Source of the DNA: Anseranas semipalmata
Taxonomy: Eukaryota > Chordata > Aves > Anseriformes > Anseranatidae
Assembly: GCA_013399115.1 (NCBI GenBank)
Contig: VXAA01003989.1
Span: forward strand, 192,284 to 256,283
DNA length: 64,000 nucleotides
Reading direction: 5' to 3'
Positions 11,341 through 23,932 of the stretch are shown here, piece by piece. Position numbers and translations under genes: made by a program. The stretch's first letter is position 1. The number at the start of each line of letters is the position of its first letter. The notes beneath the pieces were generated by a model. That model saw only the letters and a list, made by a program, of their open reading frames with translations. It was not told the origin of the DNA and made no database searches.

Positions 11341-14300
11341 TGTTTCAAAATGCAAAGTACTTCAGAGTGCTTTAGATGTTGGCATGGGTCTGAGTGTGGG
11401 GCAGCACTCTCCACCTCCCTGCCTCCAGAGACAGGAACCTTTCTGGCATATTTTTGTCTCTCCTGTCCTTAGCAATGTGACCATCAGAGTACTGCCAACT
11501 CGGGATTTTTTCAGGCAACTGGAGTATAGCCCTCCAGATGTACTCTTCTTCCCCTTTCTGTAGATAATTTGAAGTTTCTGATTCTCATTTTACACTGTTG
11601 TACTGGTTATAGTGATGTAGTTCTGTATATTAGAAAGCATTGTTGTGCAGCGCAAGGCAAAAAACTTTAATGGTTTTCCAGTAAATTCATTCAGTGCCCA
11701 TTCTTCAAGACTTCAAAGGCTTCACCTTTGGGACTCAGTGGCATTATGTTGTGCTGAATTTAAGTGGAACAAATGGGATTCAGAAAGGAAAGGTATTTAA
11801 CACTATTTCATAGCTCTACAAGATTTGTTAAGTAAGTTTCTGAGTACTGAGGCCCTACTCGATCAGAAAGTAGCCAGACACTGGCTGGGGAAAAAAGAAA
11901 TCCATGTAAGTTTTTTGGTTTGATTTTGTTTTCTTTTAAAAGAAAAGGGAGGGAGGGGGACAACAAAAGAACACAGTTAATTTCAGAACTAACTTTTTGT
12001 GATAATGACATCTAGTTATTTCTGTATCATATAATTAAAATTCCTGGGTTAAAATATTACGGGCAGACTAACCAATCCTTAAGAGGAAAGGAGGAAAAAA
12101 ACAGTCATTAAGGGGCAAATGAGGTGGCCACCACTGCTGTTGGAGCACAGACCTGCTCCCTTAAAAACCTCATGAGGGGAACATGAGGAAAAGAAGGACA
12201 AAGGCAGGAAATGGCTCCCACTTCTGCAGCTGATGATCAGTGCTAAAGGCAGGTGCATGGCGTGTGTTCTCTGTAGCCTCTGCTTGCCAAGACTTGGCAA
12301 GCTTGTGTCAAAATTACCCTTTGAGGAGAGAAGAAAAATCCTATAGCATTCCTCTGAGGTGTTACCAATAGATACTCTCTCATAAGGTCAAGGTTTTTCT
12401 CAAGATTGCTGGGGTAGGTAATGAATTTAGCTCTGGTAATCAGCATTTTCCATGCAAATACCTCTTGCCTTCTGTCGCAACTCTCACACATGCATGTGTA
12501 TTTCCAAACAACTGTGAATCAGCTGGTTTAGCTGTGTTGTGCTGGTTTATGTGCCTGTCTGTGTTAAACTGGCTTTCCATTATTCTGCTGGCCCAGCAAT
12601 CAGCGCGTGATCTTCCTACCATGGCACTGTTTGGAGGTTTGGGTGGTGCTGGGATAGCAGATTATTTTTGGCTCTTGGCAGATGGCATAAATTAGGGCAG
12701 CTGAAATTATGGAAATGAAAGGAAATTGTGAAGAGGGAATAAAAAGAATGAGGAATGTATTCTTGAAATTTATTTTGACCACATCTGTGTCATGCATGAT
12801 ATCAAGTATCTAGGATTATTTTCATGACAAAATACAGGCGTGAATAGTAGAACATACAATGAAAAGCCTTAGTTGAATCAGCATTTGGACTGATGTTGAC
12901 TCAAAATATTTGGGTTGTTTTTTGTTGTGTTTTCTTTTGTTCGTTGTTTTACTATGCAGTGTGCACTGTAATGAATAGGTTTTTTCAAGGTTGCAGTTTT
13001 TACTGCATTTAGGTTTAAGTGAGGTTATGCATTGAGGTTCATTCTTCAGTGCTTCATTCCAAAACACCCCCCATGTTGTATCCTGTACTGGAGCAGGTAT
13101 GTGTGTGACATGACTTTACAATCTGCAGTTTGTAGAGGGTTGCTAACACTAACTAGCCTTTACTAGTCCTGTTTTGAGATTTGTAAACTTGCTTTTTTTC
13201 CTTGGGATGAATGGTTCTTCAGGGGAAACAGTGTGTGGAGTTAGGAACTGGTAAGGAAAACTCACAAAAAATGAGTTACTTCTGCATGTGAACACACACA
13301 TGGGGAAAATGAGCTCAGCTGAGCTGTTTGGTTCCTGGCTGGTTACTCGAGTATTTTAGACCACTGCACTAGGAAAGAGAACGTGCATATGTGTGGACAG
13401 TGTGATTTATAATACAGAGCATTTTGTACTGCTTTGAGCAGCAATAACCATTCTCTGCCTTGTGGCCGGGACCAACGCGTGGTTGGGAGAGCAGAACAGC
13501 AGCACCGCCTGCTGCAGTGGAAGGCCAGGGTCAATGCATTTTGAGGCTGACTGCTCCGTGTTTACATCCATTTACTCCAGCTCATTCAATACTATTTTGG
13601 ATATGCAGTTAAAAATAACATCAAAACAACTTCCTCTAGAATCACAACAGAGTGCACAGAAAGTGCTCTGTGAGCAGAGGCAGCCTGCTTGATGTCCTCC
13701 ATCCCGGTAAGCGTAGGCCTACAGCCTGGGGCTGTTCCTGTGCTAGCGTGTGCTCGCTGCCTGGCCTGCCGAGTTACCAACCAGCTGCAGAATAGCCAAG
13801 CTTTCCCTTTTGGCTGAACAAAACTCATGCCCTCTCGGTGGGAGTCTAACTCTCCTCGTCACCTAACTGCAGGACTCGATGCAATCTTGACATTTTACCA
13901 ATTCCTTACGCTAGCTCGAAATTTGCTAATGGGCCCAAGCCACATTAAAAATACTGCAGTCTGTTAAAACTGTCTTGCACTGATCTAATAAATGCAGACA
14001 GATCCAGATTGTTTCTCATAAATAAGAGAATTCAAATAATCCCAAGACTGGCTGTGTAGAGAGTATGCTGCCTGTCTTGGGAACATTTGTGGACATTTAT
14101 GCTTTGCGTCCTGTGGCTCACCATTGATTCAATTGGCAGAAGCTTAGTGGCCTCTTTGCTCTGATTTTGCTAAGATATTTTCTGAATTTTAAAATTAAGT
14201 AAGACAAAGAGGCTAATTGCAGTGTTCTACACACAGAGAAGAAATTTAATATGTATAGGCATAATTTATAGTTATGTTTTTGAACTAGAAGCAGTGGCAT

Positions 14301-14586
14301 TGTTTTCTTAGTCATTGGACACATCAGACAAACAATGTAATTTTTCTGTTTATTTAGAGAAGTATATAATCTTGTATTGCAAAGTAATAGATCATTATGA
14401 CTGTCCCATAAATCATTCTGATGTTTTGATAGAAAAGAAAGTTAATTAAGCATGGTGTTTATTCTTCAATTCTGTTTGGCTGACAGACTATTTATTTTTT
14501 GTTGGAAGTAACTTGTATTAAATTCCTGTGCATGGTCAAGATGGCTCTGTAGGACTTCAAAACAAAATAATAGGCTCCATGTTCTT

Positions 14587-14795
14587 CAGAATCACAGAAT
14601 GACTGAGGTTGGAAGGGACCTCTGGAGGTCAGCTGGTCCAGCCGCCTTGCTCAAGCAGGGATACCTACAGCTGGTGTTCCACAACCATGTCTGGGTGGCT
14701 TTTGAAGATCTCCCAGGAGGGAGACTCCACAACCTCTCTGGGCAACCTGTGCCAGTGCTCCATAATCCACACAGTAAAGTGTTATCCTCTAATAG
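14587..14795 (-). repeat. CR1 LINE 3' end (short copy)
   Basis: The border CAGAATCACAGAATGACTGA and the following 'GGTTGGAAGGGACCTCTGG' and 'CCACAACCTCTCTGGGCAAC' blocks are diagnostic of the CR1 3' end read on the minus strand. Only about 200 bp remain before similarity ends, so this is a strongly 5'-truncated insertion. It is closest to the 34.4 kb copy. No functional reading frame is left. Confidence 0.95.
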
Positions 14796-17700
14796 CTGTG
14801 TCTGTGGTAGTGTCTAAAGGCAGTAGTGTTTCTTGCACAGTATTGATAGAGTAGGAATTAAGTAATGATAGAGCATAAGAAGAATTTGCAACCCAGTCTA
14901 AAAAAACTTTTAAATTTTTGAGAGCCACTGTGGTGGAAGTCAAGCAGCAGTGTTAAATAGCTACATGATGTTACACTCTAGATAAGTATCATGGGAAAAT
15001 ACAAAATTAAAGGGTAACATCCTATTGTAATGCTGTTGCATGTACTGTGGTAGAATAAAGGACAATAACATACGGGGGGTACATATTTTATGTTCACTCA
15101 TTCTGAGAATTTAATTACATAAAACACCTTATAATTAGGAACACTGCCTCATTAAAATTAATTGCAAAATAGACAAGTTTAGAATAAAATTAATTTGTCA
15201 CTCTTTAAGAATGAAACTAGTGACAAAGAATTAAATTGTTAGTAATAAAGCTGCATAGTGGTTAAAAAAAAATCACTTTAATTGGGCAGGATTGTACTCT
15301 GTGATAATCAGTAAAATGAGGCATATTTGCTCTTAAGCCTTTCAAGCTGAAAAAGACAGGTTGCATACATCATCTGTATTATCCTAAGATGAGAGCAGCG
15401 AGTATCACAAGAATATTAACAACAGAGGAGCAGACTAACCGAAAGGTACAGTATAGTGTGTCAGAAATGTCATGGCAATGACTTCAGAGACGTCCTCCTC
15501 CACAATTTTTTTTTCTTGGCCTGTGTGATGTGCATTAGTGTTCCTGTGTTTAAAAAAATAAATAATTTTATGGCATTGTCAGGATACGAAGCTTTTCACC
15601 TTGAGATCACAAGTTGAAATTCAGATATAGCTAGCAATGATGAAGTAGTTGCCCTCTGCTCGTGCAGTGACTTGCTGGTCCTAGCCTAGAGCTCTGTGGA
15701 AATGTGCCCATGTAGCAAATGGCATGGGAATGATCAAGCTTGCCAGAGGATAAGAACTAAATGGGCATCTGGGCACTTAATTATTCTTCGTCTCCTACAG
15801 AGTGTTTTTATTTTTCGCAGATATGCGGTCAGACAGCAGTCAAACCCAAATGGACTGCCTCTGAGCATTTTCTTTGCCCTCAGTTTTTCTGAAGCTGAGA
15901 TATGATTTAAGCACAAGCTCAGATATCTGTGCATGCTTGTTTAATATGATGTATAAATGGATGTATTAAGTTATATTTAGGATTCATTTTTCATGTGGAT
16001 TATTTGAACAGACCTTCTCCATTAATGTCAACCATTTAGTTGTCCTGCCTCTTACTATTCATAAATAAAATGTCCTGTTCATTATTATTCATAAGTTAAA
16101 AAGCAACCAGAAAAAAGCAGTTGCTCGGATGGCAGATGAGCATTTTTTCCTTTGTAAGAATTAATGAAGAGGTGTTTTTTTTTTGCTTTGGTCAACCCTT
16201 TCCTGTAACTATTACATTGACTGAACTGGATTGTTGTAAATGTCTCTTATGCACATTTTAATTTTATGCACCTTTTATTTTTAATAAATAAAAATATTAT
16301 TTGGCATGATTGAGACCCACAGGAAAAAATCAGTTTTAAAGCGACCTTTTAGTGCTACAACTAAAATCTTTAAAAAGAGAGAGAGGAAAAGAGGAAAAAA
16401 AAAAAAAAAACAGAAGCATTGTAGTGTTACCTTTTTTGTGCCACCTCTTGCCTGCATTTCAAACTTTTTTTGAAGAAGAAGAATGGCAAGTAGAAAGGTT
16501 CAAAGGTGGAGCTTCTAGTACATGCAGGGTTAATTGCTTTTCCTTTTTATTATTATAGGTAACACTGTTGCCATATAGTCGTTACCTGTATTACCTGTTC
16601 AAGGGTTCTGTCTTCTGCATCCCACAAGATCTGTTTCTTGATCTTTGATACAATATGTGTTACTGTAGGACTGCTGTCTTTCTACTGGTAATGAGTTGAT
16701 TCATCCCTACCCTGGACCTCTCTCCTTTTTTGTCTAAACTCAACCTCCAGCCCATCTCTCCTCTTGCTTGAGAGAGGGAGGAAAAAAACAAACAAACAAA
16801 AAAACTGATGGGACTCTACCTACCGATTTGTAGCTAAAGTAGTGCTCCTAAGCTTTGCTTGCCCTACTTCTTCCACTACCTTTTTCACTGTAGAGGATTA
16901 ATTCATCATCCTGCCCATCATTTTGACCCCGTAAGCCAAGTGTCATCCTTGACTGCTACTTCCTTTTAGGGCCTGGTCTCTGGGCTGTATCAAAAGATAC
17001 AGGCCTGTGATACCAACTGGTTGAGTTGCCACACTGAATCTTTTTTTTTTCCTATTTTTTCAAAACTGTAGGCCTTGCAGTGATCATTGCATACATTTTG
17101 ATTTCAGTCTGTCCAATCTCAATGCCTGTTGCCTTGCATGCTTTGAGCTGTCAGCTGCTTGCTTGGCTTGTCGCTTCCTTCGTCAGCTTGATTTTCTGCG
17201 GTCACCCAAGTCAGATTCCTTGTCCTTCATTTTCCAAAGTCTCTAGTAATAGTGCCACCTACTTATGGCTAACTAAGATTGTTTCCTGTTGTAACTCTGC
17301 CAGTCATGACAGACTTCATTTCTTCAACCTTTTCTGTTCTGTAACAAATGTGCTTCATGTATCCTCCTAAAGCAGTCTGGCCTGCTGCTCTGAATCAGAG
17401 GTGTTGGGTATTGCTCTTCCTCCTAAAAGGGTTTGAAATTCTCAAATTTTTTTTGCTGACTGCATTTCGTGTCTATTGTATTAACCCCCTTCTTTTGGTC
17501 ATCTCCAGATCCATTATTGTTTGCTTTGTCTCATCTTGTTTGGTTTTCCTCCCAGTGCTCCATAGGATGGCTGGGGAGCGTGGGAAGCAGCTGGAAGGTT
17601 ATGCATCCTCTGAGGGCAAACGGGCACAACTACAACTTGTCCAGTTCAGGATTTTGCTGGTAGCCAGACTTCATGCCAGCAGTGAATGCTTTCCTTTGGC

Positions 17701-20419
17701 TTCACTGCACTATTATGAATTTATCACTTTGCAGACTGGGTATGTGACTGCCAGTGTCGGATAGGAATTTTTTGTGACAAATTTCTTGCTATAGTATGGG
17801 TCTACAATACTGATAATGTCTGCATTCTTCGACCTGCCTGTTCTGCCTTTTATGTTTCCTGATAAAGACTAGAGGGTTGGTGCTTATGTTACATGTAGCT
17901 TGTCATCCATGCTGTTGGTGTGTTTTTGACTTGAGCCAAATGGCTGTTTCATGGCTGCTTATGATTGGGTGATTCTGGCATTTATGTGCCTGTAAAACAC
18001 TATTATCCCCTTACAATAACTGTCAACACAATATTCTTAGTGCTTTTTCAGAATCTTATCATTAACTTATTTAAAAAATAAAAAGATTTCCAGTGATCAG
18101 GTCCTTTCTTATAAACTGTAAACTTCATGTTCCTTTCACAAAAAAACAAATGTAAAAGTCCTGTTTCTCAGGACAAATTTTTCCCCTCCCTTTTTTGTTT
18201 TTCTCTTCTATAAGCAGCAGTTTGCAGTGTACTCTTGTATTTCAGACAAGTATGGACAGATCCTGGAGAGAAGAAGAGTGTCGTTCTAACCCCTTGAAAT
18301 CAATAGATATCAGTGTTTGTTCTGGTCTATTATGAATGCTGATTCCAAAGTCCCCAGTAGACTGCACTCCTCTTTTGTTTCAGACTTTATCCATGCAGAG
18401 ATGGAAATGATTCTCATCCAACATTATGGACTATTCCAACATGGAAAAAAAATAATACCACTGTGGACAAATTTGTAATATACAAGGCCATAAATGCAGG
18501 GATGGATACTTTTTTTGCCGATTAAATTTTTGGCAGTTGTGGAATTGGAGAAAAGAGGCAAGGACAGAAAATTAGCAGAAATTAAGAGTATTGAAGTTAG
18601 TTTTGCTCATACCATCAGGCTTCTAAAACACTGACAGCAATGGGTAGAAGTTGTGTGTGTGAGGGGTTAATTTTTTGAGGAAAAGTCATGCTGGAATAAA
18701 GAAGCTCAAATGAAATATTTTATTCAGTGAAGAAACTGCTTATTGTGCACAAAAGCAATAGCTACCTAATGGATGTGCTTTAGTCCCTGCTATTTTTCAA
18801 GGGAGATTTTCTGCATTGCTCATTAGAGAGTAGTGCAAGGGAGAAAGACGAAAGAGCAGAGACTTGTTATTGTATTGTGCTGAATTTTTATTATTTGATT
18901 TGTCAGGGCTGAGCCTAGATTGTTTTTACCTTGGAAGAGAGGCATATTTTAAGTTTGGGTCTCAGTTGAATCCTCTAATTAAATATGATTATTTCATTAT
19001 GGTAACTAGGTTATTTGTGATGGTAGTTGATCTTTGCAGGCTACAAAGACAAAATGCACCAAAATACAAATTTTCCAAGACAGCTATTCCAGTGAAAATT
19101 AAAGACTAGTCTGACAACTTGAATTCATCTTTTATTTGGCTTTTCAGTGTATAGAGAAATAGTTTCTATTTGTTTCCTCACACCTGTAACTCACTCTAGG
19201 AGTAAATTATGCTTCGTTTATTGAAGTAGAGATAGTTTTTATTACCACAAAGAGAAAAGTGACCAAGTTTTAAAGAAAAAAAATTACTTCTAAACAAATG
19301 GGATTCTTCATCTGCAAACACACGATTAAGTTAACTGCAGTAGACATTATTACAGACCCTCACAAACTACTGTGAAAGAATCTTAAGTGATGAGTCCAGT
19401 CATCCTAGAAGTCATCCATATTTTTGAAGTCTGGAAGGGGTTCAGACTATAACCTTTAAAATACTTTAAATTAGACTGTCCAGAAGTGTTATTTGAAGTT
19501 GGTCAACCATATCTTCTGCCACTTTAGCATATTGATTACAAAGCCTCTGAAATGTAAGCAGAATGCATTGAAGTTATATAGCGTGCCATTTGAAAAGCAG
19601 GGAGAAACTTACGGCCAGTGTTAGGAAGACTATTAGTTTGCAATGTCTCTGCATTGTTAGTGCTGTGAAATGTAAGTAATAAACTTTTTATGTTGCCATT
19701 TCAAAACAGTGGTTGCTTTTCAAATGTAAATACAAATTTCATTGTTTTACTGTATTCAGTTTTTGCAAAGGACACCCAAGGGTTGGTATTGCTGTTCATA
19801 GGCAGCAAATTGGACAAAATTTACCAATCATTTCTCAGTTTATCTCAGTGTGAGACATTGCCTGTAGTAGTTAGATAATTTCATTCCTGGCTGCCCAATA
19901 TTTGTCACTACTATACATGCACAGTTCTAATGCTTGTTTGCTCAACTGTTAATTTTTGAAGTCAGATGAAGGCTTTACTTAGGTGCTTGTGTTTGAAAGA
20001 TAGAGAAGAAAACCACCCAGGTGAAGAGGTCAGCATATGACTGATGTGCTGTGAGGGGCAGAATCCTTCAGATACCTTAGATCCGTGTATTGCCCGATTC
20101 CTCCCTTGCCTATGAAAAGAGAAGGGAGGGAACAGCTACATTTATTCCACAATTCCACTTCCTTCACCTTGAAAAACGATATACTTTCAGGATGTATTTG
20201 CTGAAGGGAAAAAAAAAAAAAGCGATGAGATGTGTTTGGATGTACAGTGTTAATTCTGAAGAACAATGCATTCAAAAGCAACACCTGTTATCTCATTATG
20301 AAGGAATAACCATGCTTATTTCACAATACATTTTGAAATTTCTTGCACTTCTTTTTTTGGAAGTGTTTCTCAGCACATAAAGAAGGTAATATATATGTTT
20401 GTCAGTAGGCTAGGGAATG
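14796..20419. other. Unique non-coding sequence
   Basis: No gene is recognised. There is a purine tract with A16 at 16395-16410 and a T-rich run at 17041-17050. The interval 16900-17760 is pyrimidine-rich and has longer open frames (138 codons at 17348-17764). A faint resemblance to old L2-type LINE coding sequence is discussed in the findings. Nothing else is identifiable. Confidence 0.5.
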
Positions 20420-20442
20420 AATAATAATAATAATAATAATAA
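20420..20442. repeat. (ATA)n microsatellite
   Basis: About seven to eight uninterrupted ATA units, followed by a T14 tract at 20465-20478 and a second T-rich tract at 20524-20539. Confidence 0.95.
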
Positions 20443-20933
20443 ATGCCCTATTTGTGGTGTTTTGTTTTTTTTTTTTTGGTCTACAGGTGACTGTAGAGCC
20501 TTTAAGTTAATAAACATATAAACTTTTTTTTTTTTTTTTATTTAAACAAAGTAAAGATGCCTGAACTGTTATGGCTTAAAGTTTCTGGAAAGAAATATCT
20601 GGCCTCACTGTACTTTAAAACCAAAGTAGACATGAATATTCCTTGCAGGGTGAAGCAGATATTTCTCATTCACTTTATATTTAGTTAAGAGAGACATAAA
20701 TTACAATGACTTAATAATAGAGTCAACTTGGAACAAGCTAGCATGTAAATTATTATAGATTGTCCAGTTTTTAAAGCAGCAGTTAGTAATGTCATGAAAT
20801 ATGCGGAGGTCTTGGGTCCTTACTTGGTATTTTTGTCATCTTTTCCGTAGGCAGCTGAATCTGCTTTTAGGAGGTTAATGAAATATGCATGATTTATTTT
20901 GATATATACAGCAGAGAAGTTATCCTTTCTACA

Positions 20934-20971
20934 GTACAAAAGTGACCTGAAGTCAGGTCACTGAGTTGTAC
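20934..20971. promoter_or_regulatory. Palindrome with ER6 nuclear-receptor-like half-sites
   Basis: TGACCT at 20943-20948 and AGGTCA at 20955-20960 are two perfect consensus half-sites in everted orientation with a 6-bp spacer (GAAGTC). This is the ER6 arrangement known from elements bound by RXR heterodimers such as PXR or VDR. The inner arms GTGACCTGA and TCAGGTCAC pair with a 2-nt loop. Outer arms GTACAA (20934-20939) and TTGTAC (20966-20971) are also complementary. The arrangement is seen directly. Regulatory use is inference, and such motifs also arise by chance. Confidence 0.3.
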
Positions 20972-21060
20972 ACTTAAGCATTCAGGTGAAGCCTGTAAAA
21001 TCTCAGCACTCATTGGGCTCCTCTGGTTACATTCATCAGATAGCAAAAACTTTTAATGCT

Positions 21061-21092
21061 TTTTTTTTTTATTTATTTCTTTTTTTTTTTTA
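21061..21092. repeat. T-rich low-complexity tract
   Basis: Two T runs interrupted by ATTTATTTC. No associated transposon is seen. Confidence 0.85.
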
Positions 21093-22360
21093 TACCTGTA
21101 ACCTTGCTGTAGCTACCCCCTGAACCTCAGTCATCCAGATGGGCTCCAAAGGCCAAAAAAAAAAAAAAGCTGCTCCTCATCTCATGATTGAAACAGGATT
21201 CTCTTAGTATTGATTTCAAGCTCGAGAGCTGAGATGCTTCTTGCTATAGAATTAATATGGTCTGTGTTTTATTAACTGCTTCTTTCCTTAAAGGAGCAGA
21301 ATCCCCTGTAACTCACCAGTCTCATGGTATGTTGCATTTTCTACCAAGTAATTGCAGCTCTTGTGACCTTGGAGAGAGATTCAGGACCTTTTGTATGTTG
21401 AATGGTGTTGTCCACCTGTGTATTCCTCTCTGTTTCAGAGCAGCTGTGGCAAGTGACTTCCATATCCTTAAATCTAGGAGTATCCTCTGGGCTGATCAAG
21501 GCATTACAAAGAATGAATCACCTCTCAGTAGCTAACAGATTAGATAGCTGCCTTACTCCAAGCTTGTGTAATTTATAGAAGTCTAGAGTTGCTGTACATG
21601 GTGCCTGCAGCTGCACGGAGGCGAACAGTTGATTTGCTCACCCTTTGCTCTTGTATCCTTCACTTACTATAGTTTGGCCAAAATCCAAGCCTGTGGATCT
21701 TGCTTGAAAAATAACTCTTATTATTTTTAATAACCCTGTACTTCCAGTGAGGCGATAGAGGTTGAAGGTTGCTGCTTGAAGGGTTAAGAAGCTTTATTCC
21801 TACTGTGTCTTAGAAGGGTCACTGTGACCTCTGCAATTTTTGTTTTAAGAAGCCAGTGTAGCATTTTTAAACCGTGCTGCTGTGCACTGCAGCATTTGAC
21901 TGTATGTCCAGAAACTGTGCAGCAATCAAATGCTGTGCAAAATGTGATAGCATCCAATGTTGCTAGACAGCTAAAGCCAAGTCAGATAATATCACACTCA
22001 GGAGTGCCCTGGCTGTCAGCAATTTCCCAGGTGGAATTAATTCCTTGAGCTGGGCTAGCCTTTTGGAGACCCAGGGAATTTGTTGTTTAGGAGACCTCAT
22101 CTATGTGTATATGCTGCTGCTACCACAGCTGATACAAAAGGAGTTAATGTGAAAACATTCCCATTTAAAATAGGGAAAGGTTATTGACAGATGGCAGTCT
22201 CTTTGAATCAGGATCCTCCTTATTTCCCTGATCTGGTTTGGTTGGTTCTTGTTGTGCTGCCCTCCCTCTGCAATCCATTTATTCGCTGTTTATTCCCTTC
22301 TCTGCATATAACTTTCAGCCTTTTAAAACTATCCCAGATGCATACTGTGAGCCTTTCATT

Positions 22361-22386
22361 AAAAAAAAAAAATAATAATAATAAAA
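22361..22386. repeat. A-rich tract with (TAA)n
   Basis: A12 grades into four TAA units. No SINE or LINE body is recognisable upstream, so it is not evidently a retroposon tail. Confidence 0.9.
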
Positions 22387-23899
22387 GAAATGAAGGGATT
22401 CAGGAAGGACCTTTAGGAAGTTGGTCTTTTTTCTAGGCTTAACAATCTTCATTACATAGATTTTCTTCCTTATATTCTTTATGTGTAGATCTTGGATCAT
22501 TCCAGACTCTGTTCAGTTGGTCCCTAAATTACTGAAAAACAGTACCTAGCCCTGGTCTTTAAGACCTTGCCCATATAAAACAGGCTGGAGGGTTTGATTT
22601 TTCCCAATAGCAACGGTATTGGAAACATCGTTGCTTTATACTCAGGTTGTGATCCTTCCTTGGAAGAGTCCATCCTTGGAGAGCTGCTGCCCCACTGCTC
22701 TTCCATCCCAGCTGCGCAGTTGGTTCTCTTCGTGTATCTGCACAACCTTGGGTTTGTCCCTTACTGAGTTTCACAGAGGTTTCTTTTCGGGCAGTTTATC
22801 AATTTTCTAGATTATTTTGAGTTTCTCCTGGTGGCTGCCTTTATCACCTGCAAATAAGCATATGTTCTTTCATCGGTGTCATTAATTAAATGACTGACTG
22901 GAACAGCTTACAGTGCCACTCAATGTGTCTTTCCATTTTGAGAGCGGTCCATTGATAGCTCCTCTGCCTATAGTTATCAAGACAGTTTTGCATCTACATT
23001 CATTATGTCATGACTATACAGCACAGATTAATTCTTCTTTATTTTTAATCTTTTTATAAAAGACGTCTTAAATACCTAGCTTGAGATTTTTTCATCGAGA
23101 GATAAATTAGAAGTGTTTTTGAAGATCACTGAAAAGCTTGGAGTTTGTTCTTGCTATAAAAAAAAGTCTTGTAAAAACTGCTTTTTCTGACAGATGCAGT
23201 TGCAGACAGTAGCTGATTAGGTTGTTTTGCTGTAGATTGATTGAGCTTAAATAGGATGTAGTAAAATAATGAAACTGTTGCCACATTTTTTTTCTGTTAA
23301 AAGCAGGATTGCCCGCTACTAGAATGTGTTCTTTCTAAACTGAACGATTAATTTCCATCATCCCTTTCACTGACGTGGGTGAGATACTGAATTATTTAGT
23401 GAAGTAGTATGGAAGGCCCTAGGAACTGAAGTCATTCTGTCATTCTTCCCCCATGTCCCTCACTCTTTGATTTTAAAAAATAAAAAAATCTCCTCAGTCG
23501 CCATGTCTTCTCTATCCAGCCTTGTTTATGCTGATGTTTTAACTGAAAAAGATGGAAAATCCTGTTACCTACCAGAGTTGACTTGGAGTTTTCTGTATAG
23601 ACTTCACTGAGTGAGCTTGTGCAAATCTTTTGGTCCCACACCTTTGGAGATATTTGAATTCCTTACTTCCATTGATTCCCTTGAGTTAAATGCACTTTTC
23701 TTAATGCCTCCCAAGGGATATATAATACATCTATATATTCTATTTACATTTTTAAAAATCAGGTTTGCTTGCAAAGGGTGAAGTTCATCCTTCCCACAAA
23801 AACACATATTTGTGGTTTTTGTTTTTCTTTCAAAATCTCTTTGGGGATTTTTGGATAGGGGAGTTACCTTTTCTTGGTTAATAACCAGACTTCAAAAGC

Positions 23900-23932
23900 T
23901 TTTGTTTTGTTTTGTTTGCTTTGTTTTGTTTG
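23900..23932. repeat. (TTTTG)n microsatellite
   Basis: Imperfect TTTTG/TTTG units form a short pentanucleotide array. Confidence 0.9.

Larger units (their letters stand above)
8895..14586. other. Unique non-coding sequence
   Basis: No gene is recognised. T19 at 9683-9701 ends in CTCAG, which resembles a 3' splice site, and is followed by an open frame to 10011. That frame has no recognised domain. Two local duplications (10634-10755 and 11276-11340) are listed separately. A 14-bp perfect palindrome, AGCTCAGCTGAGCT, lies at 13312-13325. The interval 13450-13900 is mildly richer in CpG than its flanks. Confidence 0.5.

Noticed and set aside
13312..13325. 14-bp palindrome AGCTCAGCTGAGCT as an operator
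   Set aside because: Short palindromes of this size occur by chance in 64 kb, and no gene is nearby.
17348..17764. 138-codon open frame as a gene
   Set aside because: No recognisable domain, and the composition reflects a pyrimidine-rich stretch. No splice or promoter support.
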